DNA of 64,000 nt from Malurus cyaneus samueli (Eukaryota > Chordata > Aves > Passeriformes > Maluridae), in assembly GCA_009741485.1 (NCBI GenBank), contig CM019218.1, positions 28,012,115 to 28,076,114 of the forward strand, written 5' to 3'. Position 1 is the first letter of the stretch. The number at the start of each line of letters is the position of its first letter. The notes under the pieces were generated by a model. That model had not been told where the DNA came from, made no database searches, and was given only the letters and a program-made list of their open reading frames with translations. Shown piece by piece: positions 48,292 through 61,470 of this stretch. A program made the position numbers and the translations under genes.

Positions 48292-50010
48292 TGTCCCCAC
48301 TGCACAAAAGATGGATGGAAGGCCTAAGAATCCATTCTCATTAGTTTAAAGCACTGTTTTAAATAACAATTTTTAAATATTAAAGCCTGTATTTTTATGC
48401 AAGAAGATGTTTAACATTAATAATATTTAGGATAGGAAATTATTAATTGAAATAAATTATCCTTTGCAGATCCATAAATTCAGTCCAGTAGCCTGCAGTT
48501 AAAATATGCTCTGAGTTGATGTGTAATGCAGGGAAGAAATTAAGTGGATTTCTTTATTGAGAGAAGATTATTGTCTTTGTTTATGTAAATGCATATGTTA
48601 GAACCCGCTGATTTTATCAAAAGTTCACACAAAAATATAAGTTGCAGCTGTGCTACTGAAGTAGGATATAATAATGCTGACCAGCTACAGAAATACCTTG
48701 AAACAAAGTTCTCGTGGCCCACAATCATCTTCCACTGCCTGATTGCAGGAGAAGTAATCCGTTTCTACCTTCAGAGAAGCAAAATAAAGTCCAGCATTTT
48801 ATGCATTTTGGTCATGGGTCTGGTCCAGGTAAACTTCTTATGATTGGGAATAATAAGGGATTAGATCATTTTACTTTCACTTGTTCTTTCGTTTTCTTCC
48901 AAGTCTCCTGTTTTTCTCCCAAAGACCTTCTGCAACATATTTTTAAATCCAAAAGCCATAATAAATTAATCAAGAAACACAGCACCTCACTGACTTACAC
49001 TTTTTAATATTGGCTAGGAAGACAATGGCAGCATTCTAAACTTAAAGAGTTTGTAAATGCTTTATAAATGTTTACTAAGTGGTTGGAAAATGTTGTATGT
49101 ATTTTAAAAGCACACTATAAAAGAAATAATAAACTTTACTGTGAAAGCATTTTCAAGGAATTCTATTTTTAAGACATTCTTAAGGAAAATGAGTTAAAAC
49201 AAGTTGGGTAAACTATAACTGGTCCTACAGGTTTTAACATGTGACTACTCAAATGAACAGTCAGTAGGTAAAAGTACGGACATGCACAAGAATTTATTGG
49301 GAAAAGAAGCCAAGCTTTCTATGGAGTTCTATTAAGGTGGATTAAATATTTGGGGAATTATTTCATGGCATCTGCACAATATTTTAGAAGAGAAAGAATG
49401 CAAATGTAATCTTGATATCTTCTATAATTAGAAGAATATATTTGTAATTCTTTAGCACATAGGTATTTAGCATGCAGTTTGCCCTCAAGGAGAATGAAAT
49501 GTAACAGAATATTTAGCTGTAATAATGACCTTGTGGCATCTGGGCACAACCTTTAGCCTTGAATCCCAATGGTAAATGAGCTCCATTGTGCCTGAAACTG
49601 CATTGCTGCTCTTATAGCGATATTACTCTAGGGGGGGAAATGTCTTTTCTAGTGGAAAGATGAACTTGGCAAACTGAAATGTTAAATGATAATGTCAGCA
49701 CTTTCATCATAGTTGTGTAGTTTGTGTTAATACTTGTGTTTACCAGCCAGTCTGAATTTTGCCTCTAGTCTAAATGATTTAATACTTCTATTGTCTCAAC
49801 TTAATTCTGCACTAATTTTAAAACTAGATTCAAAAGATGATCTTTGATTTTTGTGAAAGATGGCTTTTAAGCAAGTGGTGGACCTATTTTTTTCATTTAA
49901 CAGGCACACAGATTTAGTCATCAATAAGATGCAAAAAAACTAAGGACATTAATAACCTGGAATTATCAAAAATAACAATGCTAACAACCTAGTCATTAAT
50001 GAGAATTACT

Positions 50011-50036
50011 AGTCTTGTTACTATAGAAACAAGACT
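50011..50036. promoter_or_regulatory. stem-loop containing an RFX X-box match
   Basis: AGTCTTGTT (50011-50019) pairs exactly with AACAAGACT (50028-50036) around an 8-nt loop. Inside it, GTTACTATAGAAAC (50017-50030) fits the RFX X-box pattern GTHNYYATRRNAAC at every position. About 65 bp downstream lies another inverted repeat, TCATTAC-cata-GTAATGA (50092-50109), whose centre ATTACCATAGTAAT is a near match. Binding is an inference from the motif alone. Confidence 0.4.
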
Positions 50037-53000
50037 GAAGCAAATAGAAATTATGTGTAATTTCTCATTCCCAAAAGTGACACATATTATGTCATTACCA
50101 TAGTAATGATATTATTACACCAAATGCAATAAACTTGAAAGCTACTTACAGTGAGAGGACATCTCCACACCTAAAAAAGCTGACTTGTACATTCTGCTGT
50201 TGATCTTCATTGAGGTTCTACAAAAAAAGAAAACCCTGAAAGTGAACTGACAAATTTATGAAGTAATGGAGATGGTGGAGTCATCTCAGGACACCTGCCA
50301 ATAGTTTGCTCTTTCTACTTATGGCAAACCCAAATTTAGTTTTCAATCATTGTAGACCACAAAAGGACAAAGGTAAAATTCAGTTTCGTCTGTTGCCCTT
50401 TTTTAGTATGATCAGTAGTAATTGTTGGCTCAAACTGGAAAACAAGACAAAACTTCACTCACCAAATGGTTGGCCATTGCCACTGCAGACAGGGCTAGGA
50501 GAAAGGAATGTCTGCTTGCTTGTTTACTTTTCCTCTAGCTATATTGGAAAACCAAGCTGAGGGTTTCTGCAGGAATGACAATATATGTGTTGGGTGTGAT
50601 GCATTAGATAAACATAGGAAATGTTTTCTGAGAGTGGGAATAAAAAAAAGCTTGCCTTGACAAAGGATACACTGGAAACTTCTCTAGCAACTGCAACAAG
50701 CCTTACCATTCCCCATCATATTTGTTTTTCCACTCGAGATGAAGTACCATGGAGGTCAAATATTTTGAGGATGATGCCTTCAACTACTGTAACTATTATC
50801 TTTTTTGTCCTCTGTAATCACTTCTTCAGTGTCATGCATAGAATTAATCCCCCTACATTAGGAAGCAGCAGTAAAGTTACTGTGGCTAAGATCTGTCAGC
50901 AAAGTCACCTCACATAATTAGAGCACGAACAAAGAGTATTCATGCATGTGTTGCCTTTGAGTAACTCATCAAGTGACTCAGGCAATGGGGTTTCTGTTAT
51001 GCCATTATTAATTTTTATTAAAACTTTTTTATTGTTCTAAGACTTGATATACACCTACTGACAAACCTAGATCTCATTCTTGTTTTCCATTATGTTTGTT
51101 TGTTATATCCATATAAGAAAATCTGCACTAAAGAGCCTCAATATGCTTGGAGAAATGATATGCAATACTGTTCCAAATGAACACTCTGTTTATGATGATA
51201 GAGAACAATTACACATCCAGGTGTCTTCTGCTAAAAATTTGTCTTAAAATGATAGAAGATTTAAATGCAGCTATGTATATGCCTCTATCGGAATTTAGAA
51301 ATGTGCACCTTCTACTTTTACCAAATGCAACAAATTTAGCAAATGTATGACCTTGTGCCTGCAGTGCAAAACACTTCTTATTTCCTAAGGCAGTGCAGAC
51401 AATTACCTGTAGACTTTACATACGCAGAAGTGTGGCTGCTTTCCTCAAGCTCCTTCAAATTCATGCAAGACAGTTTTTGCTGCAGAGCAGTGTTGCTCTA
51501 TCAAAAACTGCAAAACATCTTCAGTGGTAGCTCTGCTACTGAAAAGCAAAGGAGTAGAATGAATGAGAAAAATGTTGATTTTGCTCAGAGCACTGTAAGG
51601 GAAGGAGCCAGCTATCCAGGCCTTGAACAAGCAAATGCTCTTTAGAACTCACTGTGCATCACTGAGTTACAAAAACAAGAAGAGGCATGAGTATAGAAGC
51701 ATGAACAGAACTTGGAAAAAAGCCCTAATGACTGACAACAAGCGTTATTTTAATGATAATACTCCAGCTCTGGTGTAAGCTACATGAAAGATATCTGCAC
51801 ATCATATTCTTCTGTCACCATTCTTGGACATAGTGGCTAGCTGATAATTAATGAAGCAGCAATTCATGTCTAATGGCATAAACAGTAGATTATTCCTTTG
51901 GATAAAAATCTGAGTTTGATTGACTCAGATTCAATGTTTACAACTCATAAAACCACAGTCATGAACAATAATTGATTTATTCACCTCTCAGCTGGCAATA
52001 CTGTACACTGAGAAACACTGAAATTGGTACATGCCTCTTATGTACAGCTTATAAAGTGATTAAGGTCATTACCTCTATTTATGAATCATATGATAATGTT
52101 AAATTATTTAATAATGTATTTTTTAGTGGAGAAAATCTTGAGAAAACATCACAGAAATTACAAGAAGTACCCAGAATACCTGAGTTTTCTGATAACCTGG
52201 GTATTTCACTAACCAGCTACATCTTTTGGGGCACATTTGAACCTTTTCAGTCTCCTGGTTTTGTTACAGTCTTGTTAAAGCCATGTTCTGATATTTTACT
52301 CTTGTTCAGGATTTTCTAAAATATATGTGTGTATGTAAATCACCCTATTTCTTGCCTGATGTTTGAAATAATTTACTACCTTCTGAAGCTTTACAAATGA
52401 ATTTAAGTAGCAACTTCTGCTTTCATCAACTAAATGGGTTTAAGCATGAGTAACACTGCCATCTATATCAGTACCTTACAGATGCCAAGAGACTGCAGCA
52501 AATGAACCAGAAAGACTCATCTCTGTGCAAGATACAGCTGAAGGCATGTAAATACTTGGTTTTGACCAAGAAATCAATCATTCACAACCCGATTCTCCAC
52601 CTCAGAGTGGGCCAGTTTACTCTTCTTTTATGGGCATGTGCATTTCTGCTCTATAAATGTATTTAATGCAGAGTGTGAACATATTTCACCCTTAGGGCAA
52701 AATGTACAGTAGATGCAATAAGGTAAGCAGTTGGAGGCCAGAAGAAACAAGAGTATGTGTTTAAAAGGTGTGGCTTTATTAGTCTTATCCACATATGCCA
52801 GTCTTGCAAAAGTATTACAAAATTTTAACAAAACAAGGCACAAAATAGACTTGCTCACCACAGTTCTGAATGAAGAGGAGAGACATAATGTCACTGTGCT
52901 TATCAAAGAAAAAACAAACCAACAATTTCTGGAGCAGAATGTCTTTTACATTTTCAGTATCTCCAAGATTTTCAAGACAGTGCTACAATTACTGAGATTA

Positions 53001-53600
53001 CAGTCTATTATTCTAGTGTTAGGAAATACCATTTGTGCAGCTGCACACTGAATGTGAATTATATTCCATGGTGTAATGCATTATTATGCAGGCTTTAATT
53101 ATAGGATAATTGACTGGTCTTTTCCACGAAATTCTGACCTCATTTACTTTGATTCTAAATATTTGCAAAACTGGCTTTGAAACAATCATGAAATATCTAT
53201 GTTACTTTGAAGCATATGACCTAAAGAAAGACTTGCCTGACCAAAAAACTTAAATTTTCTGTCAGTATGCTTTGGGATAATGCATTATTACACAACTTTT
53301 TGCACAACTGTGTCTGCCTCTACTTTTAGAAGATGGTGGTAATAAAGAAAATTCATCTTGCTGGAACAATTGTCTTGTCTTTGGCATACGAAGAGTCTTG
53401 TAGGTTTGCTTAGTTTTCATGTTAATCCTAGTGTCCTATTTTACGAGTAAAGCATGTAGGCACTGTCTTAAAGAAGTATTACTTTTAAATATCATTCTTA
53501 TATATGTCTTGTACATAAAGTCAGACCCTTCATTATATGGCATGTAAGTTGATGCTTCCCTTCACTCTCCTAATATAGCACACTTTTGTAAATTTGGTTG

Positions 53601-53617
53601 TTTTTTTTTTTTTTTTT
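53601..53617. repeat. T17 homopolymer
   Basis: Seventeen consecutive T residues followed by GAGGTTCC. Simple repeat with no recognised adjoining element. Confidence 0.85.
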
Positions 53618-56600
53618 GAGGTTCCTTTTCAAATTGCAGGACTGATTTCTTTCCCTGTTTAAACATGTAAACCAGAATTATGAGTTTCAGAAGTCTCAGT
53701 CATGAGAACTGTCATTAAAGGAAAACAAAACTCAGAACCCAGTTCTGGCTGTGGCATTATTTAAAGCTTCCTTTATATTATTAACTGAGGAAGCTACTGA
53801 ACAAAGAATGATTTTCATTTGTATCTGTAGAGATGTTCGAAGTGAAAGATTTTTACTCAGATATTGGTTTCAGACTGAGACAAATGCTTATATACTTTAA
53901 AGATTTATTCTTTAATGATTTGTTCCCAGGTTTTGGATTCTTGAATTTTCTTCTCTTTGCTGGTTTTAGTTGGGTTAAATATTTCTTTGCTGCAAACATA
54001 ATATTTTCACATTGCTGAGTAGATCAAAAGACATTTTATCTGTAATAATAGTTCTTAAGTCAGCAATATTAAATTTTTTTTTCGTATTGGTAGTCAGCAT
54101 TGAGTTACTCTTAAAATATCCTCCTTTTATTAGAGACACAAACCCCACCCTAATCTGGAAGAAACCAAATACTATGAGACAACTAGCCAGATTAAGATTT
54201 TTTTTTTAAAGTTGGAACTCAGGATGACAAGTAGGCTTGGAAAGAAAGGCGATTAAACAAATCTTATTCCTTACATGGAGCCAGGAAAGCAAGTAATCAC
54301 TGTGACATTAATAAAAAGTCATATTTGAAATATGGTTGAAAGAGCATATAGCACAGGCTGGCTGTTCTTTTTAAGAAGACAAATATGAAGAAAAGTTGCA
54401 CTTTTCTAATTTGAAAACTAGGCAGAGTCTCTACAGTTGCTCTCCACTTCTGGCATATTGAAATTTCTTTCCAGGTTCATTGCAAGCATTTAACATTTAT
54501 CTAAGTAATGTCTGTTCACACAATATTTCATATTGTAAGAATGTCAAAATCCTTGATAGATTTTTGATCACAGCTGAAAAGACATTGACTCCAGAAACTT
54601 TTCCCATATTCGTGGCATTTTCCCATATTCCATCGACCATTGTGCTTCATCTCATTGTCACATTCTTTGTCTCTATTTTTTGTCTTTTCAAAGAACTTTG
54701 GAAATTTCACTTTTTCTTAATTAGAGCAGTCTCGTGCTTTCTCAGCAGAAGAGAAGTGGAAATTTGGTATTTTCTGATGAGGATAAAATAGTTTGCATCA
54801 TTCTCCCTCTTGGAAGTAGAAAATTAAAAATTTCTGTACCAAAAGAGATATTCCAAGGTATTTAGGAGTGAGGAACAAAAAGCTGCAAGGGTGTTTGGGA
54901 GAAAATAAAGTGAGAAGACAATGGATTCTAGGTTTTGGAAAGTCAGGCCAGAAGACTGACTATTTGGCATAGAACTAAAATTTGCCATCATCCCAGAGAA
55001 AGGAATGAAAACAAATCTTGAAAAACATTTCTCAGGTTTGGAGGAGAGTTTCCTGACTGGGTCTTTTAAACTGTGATGTGATGACCTAGCAAATCCTAAG
55101 CTTTAATAATGTTTTAACCACCAAATAACACATCCACAATCTTAACATTGGCCAATGATCTCAAATGCTTAAGTGGTTAAGGCAGTAGCATATCTCTGCA
55201 CATGGGTTACTCTGTGGAAACAATGTACATAGGAGCACTCTGTCTAACTTATTTTCATAAGAAGTATTTTAAAAAAACATACTACAGAGCATGCACATGC
55301 AGATTATTAGAATTCAGGGACAGAGATGATGAATGAGCATTTTCTGCAAAATAAAGTGCATACAAACATGACCTTATTGCTTTGGTGGGGAGTGAATTTC
55401 AGTTCAGAGTCAAAAATCTGAGAACAGACTAAATAGAATACTCTTTGTTCACTAAATGAAATAGCGTTGGGGATATATTTTTTTTTAAATTCTGTGATCT
55501 TCTCCCAGACAACTGTCCTATCCTCCCACTTGTATCTGTTATGACCTACAGGAAACTCAGCAGTGGCATACGTGGAAAAAATTCATCACTGACTCACAAG
55601 AAAAATCATACTCATTCATTTTCATCCTTCCAAAAGAAAAGTCACCACAAAAGGCTGTTGCTGTTTAGTGTTCTCTTTCCTAGTTGCTGCATGCTGTTAG
55701 CAACATTGCCACATCTCAATGGGAAAACATGTTGCCCATACTTTCCAGAGACATTATCCTATTGACTTCGAGATCTTGTTTACTTTTCCCAGCTGTTTTT
55801 AATTATTTGTTTAAAATATTGCTACTATGGATTTCATAATCACTCACTCCCCCTGGCAACCAGACATTAACTTTTAATCTGCTCAAAAAAACAGGTCTAA
55901 GTGGAAAGGAAGTGCAGGCAGTGTGTGAAAGAAATATTTGGGAGCTTCAGGTAAAAAAAAAAAAAAGATAGATATTAGGTAAAAAATTTCATTAAGTTAA
56001 ATTAATGTTCAGATAAAATAAAATATATAAAATTTCAACATTCCCCAGGTCTTCTGAGACCCTGAGTTATAACCCAGATTAATGAATATGGGAGCTTGGT
56101 TGTAACTGCTCATATTGCATAGGGCTGGGCCTGGAGTCCTGATCATTAGAGACAGTTCATCCTGCCTTTCCATCCTAATCTGTATTTACTTAAAGATTTC
56201 ATATATTAGACCTTCAGGCCTAAGTAGATGCAGTTGTATTTTATCAGGTCTTAGATAACTGTCCTTACCAAGCCCAGAGCTGGACTGAACCATAAAATTC
56301 GGTGTGTCTGACATATATATGCACTCACATTTTCAAATATAAAACTGCCTTCAAAGTAAAAGAAAACTATCTAAATGTCTTATTTACTTTTGTGTTTGGG
56401 ACTAAAGATACGTGACTTTGGCATCAAAGGAACTTATGATGTTGAAGTGAAATTAAATTTGTGCCTAAAATGCCTAGACAGTATACAAGATTTTCAAAAA
56501 CAACCTGAAAAGTTTTCATTTCTTTCTTCTTTACTTGTGCTAAGGACAAGTGACTTCACTATCAATGATGCTTATTAGAATCCTGTAATATAATGAAAAT

Positions 56601-56806
56601 GAAATGCATTGTGCCCAATATGCCTTAGTTTTCATAATAATGACAACACATATGCTGTATTTCTTTCTTTGTCTTCTTTGTGTCACTGATATAAACTGTC
56701 TTTCTGCCATCACAAACTGTGAATAATGTATGAAATAAATAAAAAAAAAAGTGAAGTATGAATAGAAATAAGCTGTGCAGGAGACCCATATGTTCTACTT
56801 GGGGAT

Positions 56807-56877
56807 GGGCTTGATTCACAGCCTATCAAAGTCAATGCCAAGAATACTATGGAAATTAACGGGCTTTGATCAGGCTC
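56807..56877. mobile_element. inverted-repeat DNA element (MITE) relic
   Basis: The left end GGGCTTGATTCACAGCC is the approximate complement of the right end GGGCTTTGATCAGGCTC. The interior has CAAAGTCAATG on the left and ATGGAAATTAACGGGC on the right. This matches a short palindromic non-autonomous DNA element I recall from sauropsid genomes, with termini GGGCCTGATCCAAAGCCC and inner TGAAGTCAATGG. It appears full length at about 71 bp and has no coding capacity. The exact family name is not assigned. Confidence 0.6.
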
Positions 56878-56965
56878 TATAGTCATATATTTTGGGCCTG
56901 GATTTTTAAGTAGTAAGAAAAGAAACAACTTGTCAATGAACAGTATTCTTTTCCTTTGTGTTGTT

Positions 56966-56999
56966 CTTCAGGTGCCAAGAGCTCTCTTGACACCTGAAG
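56966..56999. repeat. 34-nt near-perfect palindrome with paired E-boxes
   Basis: The outer arms CTTCAGGTG (56966-56974) and CACCTGAAG (56991-56999) pair exactly. After a single C/A mismatch, CAAGAG (56976-56981) pairs with CTCTTG (56984-56989) around CT. This gives 15 paired bases. The arms carry CAGGTG/CACCTG, the E-box type bound by ZEB and Snail proteins. It lies about 90 bp from the MITE relic at 56807-56877 but does not share its sequence. Confidence 0.8.
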
Positions 57000-57821
57000 T
57001 TTGGGTTTGTCTCTGTTTCTAACATTTGGCCCTGCTACCTGTGGAAGGTCTGGGTTTAAGCATATTTAGAGATGATATTTAGATATGAGAAAGGGAAATA
57101 GATCAGCTGCATTTAGAGGGTGATTGGTATTTAAATGAGATCCACTAGAATCTAACTCCGTGTTTATTAGACAGATGAGTGTCTCACTCAAAGCCTTGAG
57201 CTTTGATTTGTTAGTCCCTTGAGTCATTACTTAACACATAGTTGACATTTAAAAATAATACTTCTTGCACAAAGGGCCAGCTTGTGAGCACCAGGCTGGA
57301 GAGTAACACGTCTGCTTGGAGCTCCCACCCACAGTTGGAGCAACACTAATGAGTAACGTGCAGCAATAACGCCAGCTCCCATGAATTAGGGATGAGTAAT
57401 GGGCTCCTGGTGGAGATTACAAGATGATATGGGAACCTCCAAAAAATGTTGGCTCTGTCTCAAGGAAAGCCTTTTGTATTACCTGCCTCCCGAGCTTGCT
57501 CACTCCTGAGGAGAGGATCCAGCGCATCCTGCTGTGGGAGGGTTTTTTTCTTCTCCAGCAACCTGGCAGAGGACTGTCCTCACTGCTTCATTCCCCATCT
57601 TCCACATCAAGTAGGACAGGGAGTTTGCTTCTTGCTATGTCTGATTGCTGAAAAATTAATTAAAAAAAGATCCTTCAGCAGTAAAGAAATGGGGGAAGAG
57701 GAGCCTATAAGGAGAAAAATGGGGCTGTTGTGTTGGTAAGATTTTACAGGAGATTGGGAATGAGAGATTGAAAGAAAAATGGAGAGAAATGTGAGCTGAA
57801 GGCAGAGATGCAAACTGGTGA

Positions 57822-57848
57822 TCTGTCTGTCTGTCTGTCTGTCTGTCT
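57822..57848. repeat. (TCTG)n microsatellite
   Basis: Nearly seven uninterrupted tetranucleotide units between GGTGA and CAGTGC. Likely polymorphic. Confidence 0.92.
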
Positions 57849-60800
57849 CAGTGCTGGGCACATGGGGGTTCAGGCAGAGCCAGCCTGATAGAGGAGCAGA
57901 CCACACTCGTGCAGGGCTGAGGAAGTTGATAAAAGGGAATTATCTGCTGAAGAGCTCATCAGACCATTCTATGTGTCTATGTAGCACCAAATGCTTAAAA
58001 TCACATTGCTGATTTTCCATGTTTCTCCCTTACAAGGACTCAGGCCAGACAGAGAAAATTAGGGAAGAGAAACACAGGTCAAAATCTTCAATCCTGTTCT
58101 TTTTATTATTTGAAATAAAGCACAACATTAAACTAACATATTACTATTTTCTGAGGATGAATATCAAGACCGAGAGGAACTCACAGAGTTTTCAGAAGTG
58201 CAAACTTCTATTTGTGACAAAAACTCACTGCTTTTTAACATATATTTGCATTTCTATATATTTACTCTTTCCCATGCAAAATATATTCTGACTCAAAAAT
58301 AGGGTAGGCTGGGCCATTAGCAGTCCAGGAACTCTCACTCAGTATGAAGTAGCCTTCTGAGGAGTGTGGTAAGAGGAAGCAGCTTCATAGAAGAGGCAAG
58401 ACAAAGCTGACTAGACCCTCAGATCGTGAGTGAAATGGCTTTAAAAAAACCAACATGCGAAACTATTCACATCCCCAGCCCCCTTTTTTGTTAGAGACAA
58501 GGAATTTTTTTGCTGTTTATGCAGCAAATTAAAGCAGTGCAAAACATTTAATTCGAATTAAAGAAGCACAAAATTTAGTTTAGGATATTGAACTTCAAAT
58601 GGTAATAGATGTTAAAACATCCTATATGGTCTCATCTATAGGTGAAATGTTTTTTTTATTTCTAATGGAAAATTGGAGATGAAAAATACAAGTGGAGATT
58701 TGTGGCACACACATAAGACAAAGAAAGATTTTTTTGTATCTTAAGTATTCAGAAATAACTGCTTCTGTCCCACATTTGCAGAGCTGTGATGAAAATGGGA
58801 AAATTTTTCACAGAGATTAAGGAATAAAAAATTAACTGACCTTGCTTTTTTTGTACTTGATTTTTTTGCACCTGATTTTTTGTTTTTTAAACAGAAAGTT
58901 ACCATTCAGTAACTCATAAAATTGTATTTTCTTTCCATATGAGTAATGTACTGATAATTACAATGAAGCATGTCTTGGTACCCAGTAGGAAAAAAAAATA
59001 GATCATAAAATACAAAGGACATTCCCCAGGTATTTGGCAGGAGAGAACAATTCTTGTCCATTTAAAGACTGTGTATGTAAGAGCATTGCTCTGATGCAAA
59101 GTAAACAAAACACATCAGAATAAACAGACCGCATCTAATGAAAATTTTATTTAAAATCTGAAGGACCTTCAATGGAAAAGCTTTTGGGACCATTCCTTCT
59201 CTCTCAAAACCAAACTTTAGTCAGACATACGCCCATTTCTGCTCTAAAATAATTTGCTTGCCAGAAATATTTGTATGAGATTTTGGATAAAATCTTTTAC
59301 TTGCATGATACTGACATAAAATGGGTATAAAATAAATTGTTGGAGAGGATTATAATGAAAGCACTGGAAAATGGTACTCATATCACTGATTTGGCATTAT
59401 TTACATGAGTAGATTTAGGGATAGAGAAAGTGAACAGAAGAGACTACTATCAGGATGACTTCTGATATAATACATTTTCAACTTTGATCATCTCTAAGTC
59501 ATAGATTTTGTGGGTAAAGTGGACCAACTTGTTTCTTTGGTTTGTTTTTTTCAATTGAGGAAAACCTTTAGCTTTATTTTATCATGCACAAATGATTTAC
59601 TGCATGCTAACACACAGGTATACAAATACCACTGGCATGAAGAGCTGCCAAATTTATAAAAAGATATATTGTGCAAGTATTTATTACTCAGTAAGTACCA
59701 TAGAAGAGGAACACTGTAATAGATACAGACTATTTTAAATTTATACAGTCAGAGTTAGACCTACCAAGGTGTTAAACCCCAGCAATGCTGATGAAAATTG
59801 ACAGTGATAAAAGAAGGCTGGATGCAGCCTATATAAGCATTTTAATTATAGTCCTTACTTTAAATAAACAAGACTGTGAATTAAACTTTCATACAGGGCG
59901 GGTATCTCAGCATCTAGGTTAACACAGAGCATTCAGGCATGGGATGTAAAGTATTAACTTTCCACCATGACTTATACAGTGCCATGCAGCAAATATCACT
60001 AATGCCTAATGCATTTAGATCTCTGTGGATAAATTCCATATTTAAGTGGAAAATAAGCAAACTGTTCCGTATGCAGGGATGGCATGGGCATTGATATACA
60101 GCTGAAACATGTTTGATGAGTTTTGCGGGTTTGGGTGGGCTGCATGTTTCTATGTTGCTGTTATGTGTGAGCTTGAATTGAAGCATTTGAAATCATGCTT
60201 CAAAGGGATTGAAATTCTTTATTGTCCCTCCTGGAAAATGCAGTAAATATATACCTATTATAGATATTGTATGGACTTATATTCCTGTAAGTATATAGGA
60301 ATAAAAAATAAAGAGTCAAGAATTTATAAAAAATATTACTAATATGCAAAACCCTTACTATTTTATCAGAATTTGCAAGCAGTAGATCTGTTTTACAGAA
60401 TGTAGCTTCTAAGTCATAACAGAATTGGTGCATTGTTAAAAATCATCGATTACCCATCTATAACAGCATTTTGATTTTTATTCCGAAGTGAAAAACTGTA
60501 AATTGTTTCTACTTAGCAAGCAAATATATACCTCATCTCCTGGTCCCTAGGTCACAAAAGAGGGTTATCCTGTCACCACCACTGATTTCTTAAAAGTGTG
60601 ACATGTATTTAGTTGTCAGTTCCGATCAGCAGCATTCACGAATCAACATTACATAAGCAGCAAAGCACACCATTTTATGCTCTTTTGGAAGATAATTAGA
60701 GTTCCCTTTTGTTGCAAATAAGATGTAAAACAGCTATAACTGCTGGTGAACGTGATTAAAGTAACCTCTATAGAACCCCATTATTCTAGACAGATTCCTT

Positions 60801-61455
60801 CAGATGCATAATTTCCCCATTTTCAGAAAACATAATGCATGCATATAAAATTCAAATTGTCGAGACACCTCTAACAAAAATTAGTTGTCTATTAAGGCAT
60901 TCTTAGTAGCTGGTTAACATGTAAAACTCTTTAAGTGTATTTTAAAATAATCATGAAATAATAGTGCGTGTCATTAAAGGTAAACATTTTACAGTGAGAG
61001 GCTTGTTCAGACAAGAGCTGTGTATTAAACTTTTTCTTACAGAACTCCCATTAGAAGAATATACCACAGTCTCATCTCTCAAGCAGGTATGTACCAGAAC
61101 ATCCCCCTGCCCCCAGCTTCATAATCATGCCTCACTGTACACAGAAAAATTAGGGAACATTGTTATTTTACTGCAGTTAATTTATAGCTGAAATACCTTC
61201 ATTAGACCTCATCTAATAATGTAAAGGTTTGGCTCATGGAAAAAGTCTTCACCTACTTTTGGACAGCACACAAAACTTCTTTATTTGGCACGTGTGGTCT
61301 GATCTTCTACAAAGATTGCTGGATTCTGGAAAGATTGCCAATGAATAATCTTTTTTAACAAGGGAGAGAAAGAAATTGATCAAATAAACCAGTCAATATT
61401 AATCCATAAATTCTCCCTATAATCCCATTTGCTACTTTTAGGTAATATTAAAAAG

Positions 61456-61470
61456 AAAAAAAAAAAAAAA
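61456..61470. repeat. A15 homopolymer
   Basis: Fifteen consecutive A residues preceded by AAAAAG and followed by CAAAAACC. No retroposed body is recognised upstream. Confidence 0.85.

Noticed and set aside
52731..53051. 106-codon plus-strand open frame with minus-strand shadow
   Set aside because: Low-complexity-free but without recognisable domain, signal peptide or flanking splice context. A frame of this length is expected by chance in 64 kb.
54528..54710. Minus-strand 60-codon frame with cysteine/histidine-rich look (ECDNEMKHNGRWNMGKCHEYGK part)
   Set aside because: The spacing does not fit a C2H2 zinc finger, and no second finger or linker is present.
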